From assembly GCA_021234155.1 (NCBI GenBank), contig JAJEKV010000498.1:1-64000 (forward strand): 64,000 nt of DNA, read 5' to 3'. Made by a program: the position numbers and the translations under genes. Below are positions 59,036 to 64,000 of this stretch, in pieces (position 1 is the first letter of the stretch; the number at the start of each line of letters is the position of its first letter). The stretch is from Isoetes taiwanensis. Taxonomy: Eukaryota; Streptophyta; Lycopodiopsida; Isoetales; Isoetaceae. A model generated the notes under the pieces. It saw nothing but the letters and a program-made list of their open reading frames with translations. It had not been told where the DNA came from and did not search any database.

Positions 59036-59187
59036 TATAGAATAGAATAAAATAGAATAGATTTTTTGACGTCCACGAAGACCAAGAGGCCATGGGACTC
59101 ATTTAATGGCCACAACCATTGCTATTAGGATTAAATAACCCCTGCCTCGAAAGGTTTGGAGGGCAACCCTCCGTGCGCAGCACCTTC
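59036..59187 (-). mobile_element. SINE-like element with TATTC tail
   Basis: The minus strand begins AAGGTGCTGCGCACGGAGGG, continues TTGCCCTCC, and ends GTGGACGTCAAAAAATCTAT followed by TCTATTTTATTCTATTCTAT. The 3' end is shared with 13662 and, more loosely, with the tRNA-SINE at 46535. Its head is not clearly tRNA-like; GGGGTTATTTAATCC is a poor B-box match. The head recurs inverted at 62400. Confidence 0.55.
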
Positions 59188-59401
59188 TTTTTTTTTTTTT
59201 TTAAATAACATGGGGCCAAACCATTGGCAATTGCCATAAAAAAAAACATGAAACTGTATGCGCACTCTAGATGTATGCATTAGTACATCCATGAGATTAC
59301 ACCACCAAATCATATAAAAACCTTAGGGAAAAAAGTATAAAAATACAAAAACAACCCCCTATTATTATGCTACATATTCTTCTTCTGTATTTTGTGGACA
59401 G

Positions 59402-60560
59402 AAAAAACTAAAGGCATTAGTAAAAGCAACACAAGCAGCACTCAGATTTGTTGAAGATACGATGGTTTCTAAAATTAGGTGTTCTCCTGCATTTGTAACA
59501 TGTTAAAGTTAGTAAAGTTTATGCCATGATTGTAATTCATTTATTACAGCTCGTAGGGTTCATGATCCTGAAGAAGGCGCAGCAAGGAAAGAGAGAGAAG
59601 CAAAGCCAGGGAAGAGGAAGCAAAAGCAAATAAGTTTGGCTTTGGGACTTATCCACAGAACTTGGCATTACTGGGTGATGCCAAAATTTTCAAATCATAT
59701 GGGGGATTAAAACGATTGCACAACAACTAAATGTTTCTCTTGACATTGGTATAATTGGTGACGAATCAAACTTGTCCAAGAGGCAAGAAGTCTATGGATC
59801 TAATACATATCCAGAGAAAACCCCCAAGGGGTTCTTCAGTTTCGTTTGGGATGCAATACATGACTTAACATTGCTTATTTTGGCATTGTATGCAGTAGTC
59901 TCACTGGGCATAGGAATATTTGACAGAAGGGCTAAGAGAAGGATGGTATGATGGGGCTGGTATACTTCAAGACTGAAGACTCGTCGTTGTTGACAAATGA
60001 CTACAAGTGACTATCAACGGTCCCTGCTGATTCCGAAGTTTTGGAGAAGGAGAAAAAGAAGATTTCAATTCAAGTTTTGAGAAATGGAGAAAAAAGGAAG
60101 ATATCCGTATATGACCTTCTAGTTGGTGATATTGTGCAGTTGTCAATTAGAGACCAAGTTCCTGGAGATGGTCTCTACATATCTGGCCATTCATTAACTA
60201 TTAATGAGTCAAGCATGCCAGGCGAAAGTGAAGCAAAGCACATAGATGAGGAGAACCCTTTTATTTTGTCTGGGACAAAGGTTGAAGATGGAAGTGGTTC
60301 AATGTTGATTACTGTGTAGGGATGAACACTGAATGGGGCCAGCTGATGGCTGTACTTGGTGAAGGAGATCTGCAGGTGAAGCTGAATGGGGTTGCAACTA
60401 GGATTGACCAAATTGGTGTAGCTTTTGTTGTTGTCATCTTTATTGTTCTGATGGTCAGGTTTCTTGTTACAAAAGAAGACCTCCGCCGCTGGGGTGCTGA
60501 AGATGCCATTGACATTGTCAACTTCTTTGCCGTTGCAGTAACTATTGGCAAACAAGTTTT
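59402..60560 (+). pseudogene. Type IIB autoinhibited Ca-ATPase (ACA-like), N-terminal fragment
   Basis: After an acceptor (GTGGACAG) KKLKALVKATQAALRFVE matches the end of the ACA N-terminal autoinhibitory region. Later frames give LNVSLDIGIIGDESNLSKRQ, EVYGSNTYPEKTPKGFFSFV and DAIHDLTLLILALYAVVSLG (first membrane helices), and GLREGWYDGAGI. Then KKISIQVLRNGEKRKISVYD and LLVGDIVQLSIRDQVPGDGL form the actuator domain. Its TGES motif reads PGES. After a shift at about 60318 GMNTEWGQLMAVLGEGDLQV and KLNGVATRIDQIGVAF reach the third helix region. Homology stops near FAVAVTI, before the phosphorylation site DKTGT. These P-type pumps export Ca from the cytosol under calmodulin control. Three or more frameshifts and loss of the catalytic half make this a pseudogene fragment. 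It abuts the NUDT19-like fragment. Confidence 0.9.
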
Positions 60561-60642
60561 GAGCAAAGTAGTGGAAAGACATATGCTAGGAGGGTCTGTT
60601 TTGCAGCCATATGTTTTTGAAACTTCATAACTGGAACCTATA

Positions 60643-61802
60643 ATGTTAGAATGGCATAATCAATCAAAGCATTGCGGGCGCTGTGGAACAGCTACAAAAT
60701 CTCTAGAGGCAGGACAACGGTGGCAATGTACAAATGAGAAATGCAAGCATAAGTGCTATTCTCGTACTGATCCTGTAAGCTTTGAAAGAAATAATGCCTA
60801 TCAATCTTTAGCTTAAATGCTACAATCGCTGGAACAACCTACTTTCATCTGCAGACAGTAATTATGCTTGTTATAGACAAAGAAAAAGACAGTGGCTTGT
60901 TGGGTCGACAGTCACGGTTTGTTCCACGTCTCTGGAACTGTCTTGCTGGTTTTATAGAGGTGAGACTCTTAACTTCTTACATATATACTGTAATGTAATT
61001 TCTTACTTGTTAGTGCATGCCAGGAATACCAATGTCTTCCATTATGATGATGTGTGGTTTGAATCGTAATTGTTTGCTATCAAACAATCATGACCTTGGT
61101 GTTCATTTCTACTAATTTGTCTATTTTTTTGTACTCCATAATAATTTGCACAGTGATGCACCTTTGAAGATGTGAAAAAGTAATGAATTCATAACCTAGC
61201 ACATCCTTTCAGCCCGGTGAAAGCTTAGAAGAAGTTGTACGACGAGAGATGAGAGAAGAAACTGGTATTGATGTTGGAGAAGTGGTATACCACAGTTCAC
61301 AACCTTGGCCATGTACATTCTTTTCTTTCAGAAACGTACTAATATACTCTCTCTACCTGTTGTTTTTCCAGTTTCCATAACATGTTAGTTTTTGCAGTAG
61401 GGACAAGCAGCATGTCATGTCACCGATGATTGATTTTTTTTGCATTTGCAAAATCGTTCTCCATCCATGTTGATAAAAAGGAGCTTGAAGGTAAGAGCAG
61501 CAACTCATGCTTCACAAGATTCATGTAGAGGGCAGAACATAAAATCAGTTTCAATTTCTTATATTTATAAATGCACAGTGGCATAGTCGAGAAGGCATAC
61601 AGGAGGCACTAGCTCGGATAAACTACGAAAAGGTGCAAGAAGACTCTGCTTTAAAAATTAGGCAACGAATGCAGAAGGAAGCTTGGCGAGGTCGGAAACG
61701 ACTGAAGCCACAAAGCTTGTTGTGCCAGGTCCTTATGCAATTGTGCACCATCTCATTGCAACATGGGCTGCAAAGGGTTCAGCATTTCTAAGCAGAATTT
61801 GA
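60643..61802 (+). pseudogene. NUDT19-like NADH pyrophosphatase (Nudix), 5'-truncated
   Basis: Exons at 60643-60774, 60855-60959, 61213-61314, 61398-61490 and about 61571-61802. The first gives MLEWHNQSKHCGRCG and QCTNEKCKHKCY, the zinc ribbon (CX2C...CX4C). The second ends RQSRFVPRLWNCLAGFIE, and the third continues [19 protein letters not shown]. Together they make a perfect Nudix box (GX5EX7REUXEEXGU), followed by SSQPWP, the NADH-pyrophosphatase signature. The family hydrolyses NADH/NADPH in chloroplasts or peroxisomes. Defects: a TGA at 61427-61429; the last intron ends TTTATAA where AG is expected (61569-61570); and a frameshift before SETTEATKLVVPGPYAIVHH. The N-terminal domain (about 200 residues) is absent, replaced by the Ca-ATPase fragment. 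Catalytic residues themselves are intact. Confidence 0.92.
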
Positions 61803-62799
61803 CTCAAAACATTATTTATGCGGCTGTGATTTGTATAGTATGCAGGGATATGCTTGAGTAGTAGTATTTGCTAGAAGCTGTAATGTAAAGATAGTGAGAT
61901 TTTTGCAGAACAAAGCTATCTTGATTTGTTTTGATGCGTTGATGCCTGCAACATCTAGGGATGCATTTTCATATGAAAACAGGGAATTATATACCCTAGA
62001 AACAAATACATGTACACAAATGCAACGTCATTGCTAGTACCAAATTCCAGTTATGTATGAAATTTGAAAAGTGAAAAACTGAAAATTTGACATACTCGCT
62101 ATCATGGAATATGAAAGGAGTATGTCATCTTTCAATCACGTGTTTGGGCAAACCATTCACGTATACAGCCTATTCATTTGATCTTCTTCTCGATCTCTAT
62201 TGAATGGCTAAGTCCGTTGCATTAACATTTTTTTCCCATAGGAGCTTGATTGCATCCCATAAACACATGATATGGAACAACCAATGGAATCCTCATAAAA
62301 ATCGATAAAAATCAAATGCGCATGGAGCTAATTTGACTTACTAGTATAAGACTAAACTTTGAGCAACATTAAAAGTTACAATACTGCACAAAAGTAGAAC
62401 AAGGTGCTGCGCACGAAGGGTTGCCCTCCGGTATCCTGAAGGGAATGTGCACATAGTCTTTGATGCGTAGTGCTCCGAACTAAGAATAAGTTCATGATTG
62501 TTTAACTTCGTTGATCTCAAAAAAGTAATGTTAAATACAGATGTTACCTCCTCCTAACACATTAGTCCAACTCAAAAATTAAAAGTTTTGCAAGTTTCGG
62601 CACAAAAATCCAACTTAATATGCTTTGCAAGTTGAAGCTCTGCTAAAAAACATATGCGGCAACAAGAAGCTTTGCTAGAAAATATTTTTGGCAACAAGAA
62701 GCTTTGCAACAGGAAGTTTTGCTAGGTGTGTATATTGGCGACGACGGTCTGCTAGGAGTGTATCTCTGCAAGAAGATCCAGAAGCTCTGCAAGAAGTTC
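61803..62799. other. No gene recognised
   Basis: 3' flank of the Nudix pseudogene. At 62650-62790 an irregular repeat of GGCAACAAGAAGCTTTGC and GCAAGAAG(A/T)TC(C/T) leads into the foldback element. Confidence 0.45.
62400..62430 (+). repeat. Inverted copy of the 59.16-kb SINE-like head
   Basis: AAGGTGCTGCGCACGAAGGG then TTGCCCTCC is the reverse complement of 59159-59187 with one mismatch. The pair flanks the Ca-ATPase and Nudix fragments. Confidence 0.85.
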
Positions 62800-62801
62800 T
62801 A

Positions 62802-63995
62802 TAGAATGCTCGCAATAATAAGCTTTGTTGTTTACTTACGAAACATTTTACCTTAAAAAAAATTCAGGTGTTTACTTTGACATTAGGTATTGTGTGATAA
62901 AGGTTGCGTCATATAAGAGTTGAGGGCCATCTTCAATGGTTTTATAATAAAATGGCTAGACAAATCATAGCATAGCAAGCTTGCCAACAAAATGTGTTTT
63001 CATACAGACATTGTTATTATTAAGACATTCATAGGGCGTACATTTAAATGATGCCCCCACAATAGTAGTGCTATAATACAATGATTTCGAGATGGCCATT
63101 CAATCTTCGTCATATCACACATTAAAGGATTCAATTGGAAATTGGAAGCTGCAGCCATATATTTGCTATGCAGCCATATGGAAAGTATTATTACATATGG
63201 AAACTATATGTTCTTATTTATTAAAGAATTAGCTGTGGCTGGTGATATTCTCTACATTTTGGACCTTATCTCCCTCATACTTGAGCTCTAATATCATGAT
63301 GATGACTTCCAATATCTTTATCTCCCTTGTACTTGAGCTCTAATATCATGATGATGACTTCCAATATCTATTAAAGTTGTCACATATACCTCAATAGGTT
63401 GAGCTCAACTATATTCTCTCTAGATGAAGCATGTTCTAATAATAAACTATAACCTTTTTTTTATTGATTTGTATATGTTTGGCATTGCAATGACAATGTC
63501 GCTTTGCATTTACAAGGCTATTACAAATCATCTAATTTAGTGCTACATTGAAAAATATGTAGCAATTTCTTTCTCCATGCAAGCTTGATAAGAGGATGAA
63601 GCACAACACTCAAATTTTGGTTTCGCAAAACATATGATAAACGTGTGGTGTAACAAACATCCAATTTCCAATTGAATCCTTTAATGTGTGATATGATGAA
63701 GATTGAATGGCCATCTCGAAATCATTGTATCATAGTTGTGGGGGCATCATTTAAATGTACGCCCGATGAATGTCTTAATAATAACAATGTCTATATGAAA
63801 ACACATTTTGTTGGCAAGCTTGCTATGCTATGATTTGCCTAGCCATTTTATTATAAAACCATTGAAGATGGCCCTCATCTCTATTCTATTCTATTCTCTT
63901 ATATGACGCAACCTTTATCACACAATACCTAATGTCAAAGTAAACACCTGAAATTCGTAAGTAAACAACAGTAGAGCTTATTGCAGAGCATTCTA
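62802..63995. mobile_element. Foldback/long-TIR element, 1.2 kb
   Basis: The left arm 62802-63146 (TAGAATGCTC ... CAATTGGAAATTGG) is the reverse complement of the right arm 63661-63995 with few mismatches and small indels. A 514-bp unique centre contains a 52-bp tandem duplication. The right arm carries an extra TATTC repeat at about 63878-63896 that the left arm lacks. No transposase is encoded, so it is non-autonomous. Mutator-type MITE and foldback are the likeliest classes. Target duplications are not evident. Confidence 0.9.
63267..63370. repeat. Tandem duplication, 52 bp x 2
   Basis: TATCTCCCT(C/T)(A/G)TACTTGAGC starts at 63267 and 63319. It lies in the centre of the foldback element. 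Confidence 0.92.
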
Positions 63996-64000
63996 CATAA

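Overview
This window reads as nuclear DNA from a large, repeat-rich land plant genome. The retroelements are primed from initiator-methionine tRNA. CACTA- and Mutator-type DNA transposon remains are present, and every recognisable cellular gene belongs to a family known in plants (cell-wall pectin methylesterase, autoinhibited Ca-ATPase, NUDT19-type Nudix hydrolase, RNF14-like RBR ligase, DOMON/cytochrome b561, DeSI peptidase). Very low gene density, AT-rich spacers, and MULE and LINE protein types I associate with mosses, lycophytes and ferns make a fern or other seedless plant my guess. The sequence alone does not prove it.

Layout. 0-5 kb: unassigned DNA with a diverged direct repeat pair (about 0.9 and 2.87 kb). 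5.2-5.4 kb: one terminus of a CACTA element. 7.1-11.9 kb: a nearly full-length but decayed Ty1/copia element on the minus strand, with 5-bp target duplications. 15.2-16.75 kb: the only intact protein-coding gene I can support, a five-exon secreted pectin methylesterase on the minus strand. 18.3-21.6 kb: clusters of a GGAAACCCTTCC motif in both orientations around a broken DOMON/cytochrome b561 gene. 23.4-24.7 kb: a LINE remnant. 25-31 kb: dispersed short repeats and a 4.2-kb interval bounded by a 35-bp inverted repeat.

31.2-41.0 kb: a large LTR retrotransposon (LTRs about 1.64 and 1.75 kb) with primer-binding site and polypurine tract but no recognisable gag or pol. Its interior holds a diverged histone H3 sequence, three copies of a roughly 202-bp tandem repeat and a nested copia LTR. 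42.5-44.1 kb: a MULE-like transposase remnant. 44.7-45.1 kb: a minisatellite. 46.5 kb: a tRNA-derived SINE. 48-51 kb: two LINE remnants. 51.1-51.55 kb: an inverted-repeat MITE-like element. 52-53.1 kb: RBR ligase pseudogene. 56.5-57 kb: DeSI peptidase pseudogene lacking its catalytic cysteine. 59.4-61.8 kb: a Ca-ATPase fragment abutting a NUDT19 fragment. 62.8-64 kb: a 1.2-kb foldback element.

The genes do not form a pathway. The main theme is decay and capture: one functional gene in a sea of transposons, with five or six cellular gene fragments, several bracketed by inverted repeats. The most unusual items are the H3-like sequence inside the LTR element, the ATPase/Nudix juxtaposition, and a set of SINE-like elements sharing a 3' end but carrying different simple-repeat tails. 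Frame disruptions could partly be assembly errors, but the intact methylesterase and long reverse transcriptase frames argue against a generally error-ridden sequence.
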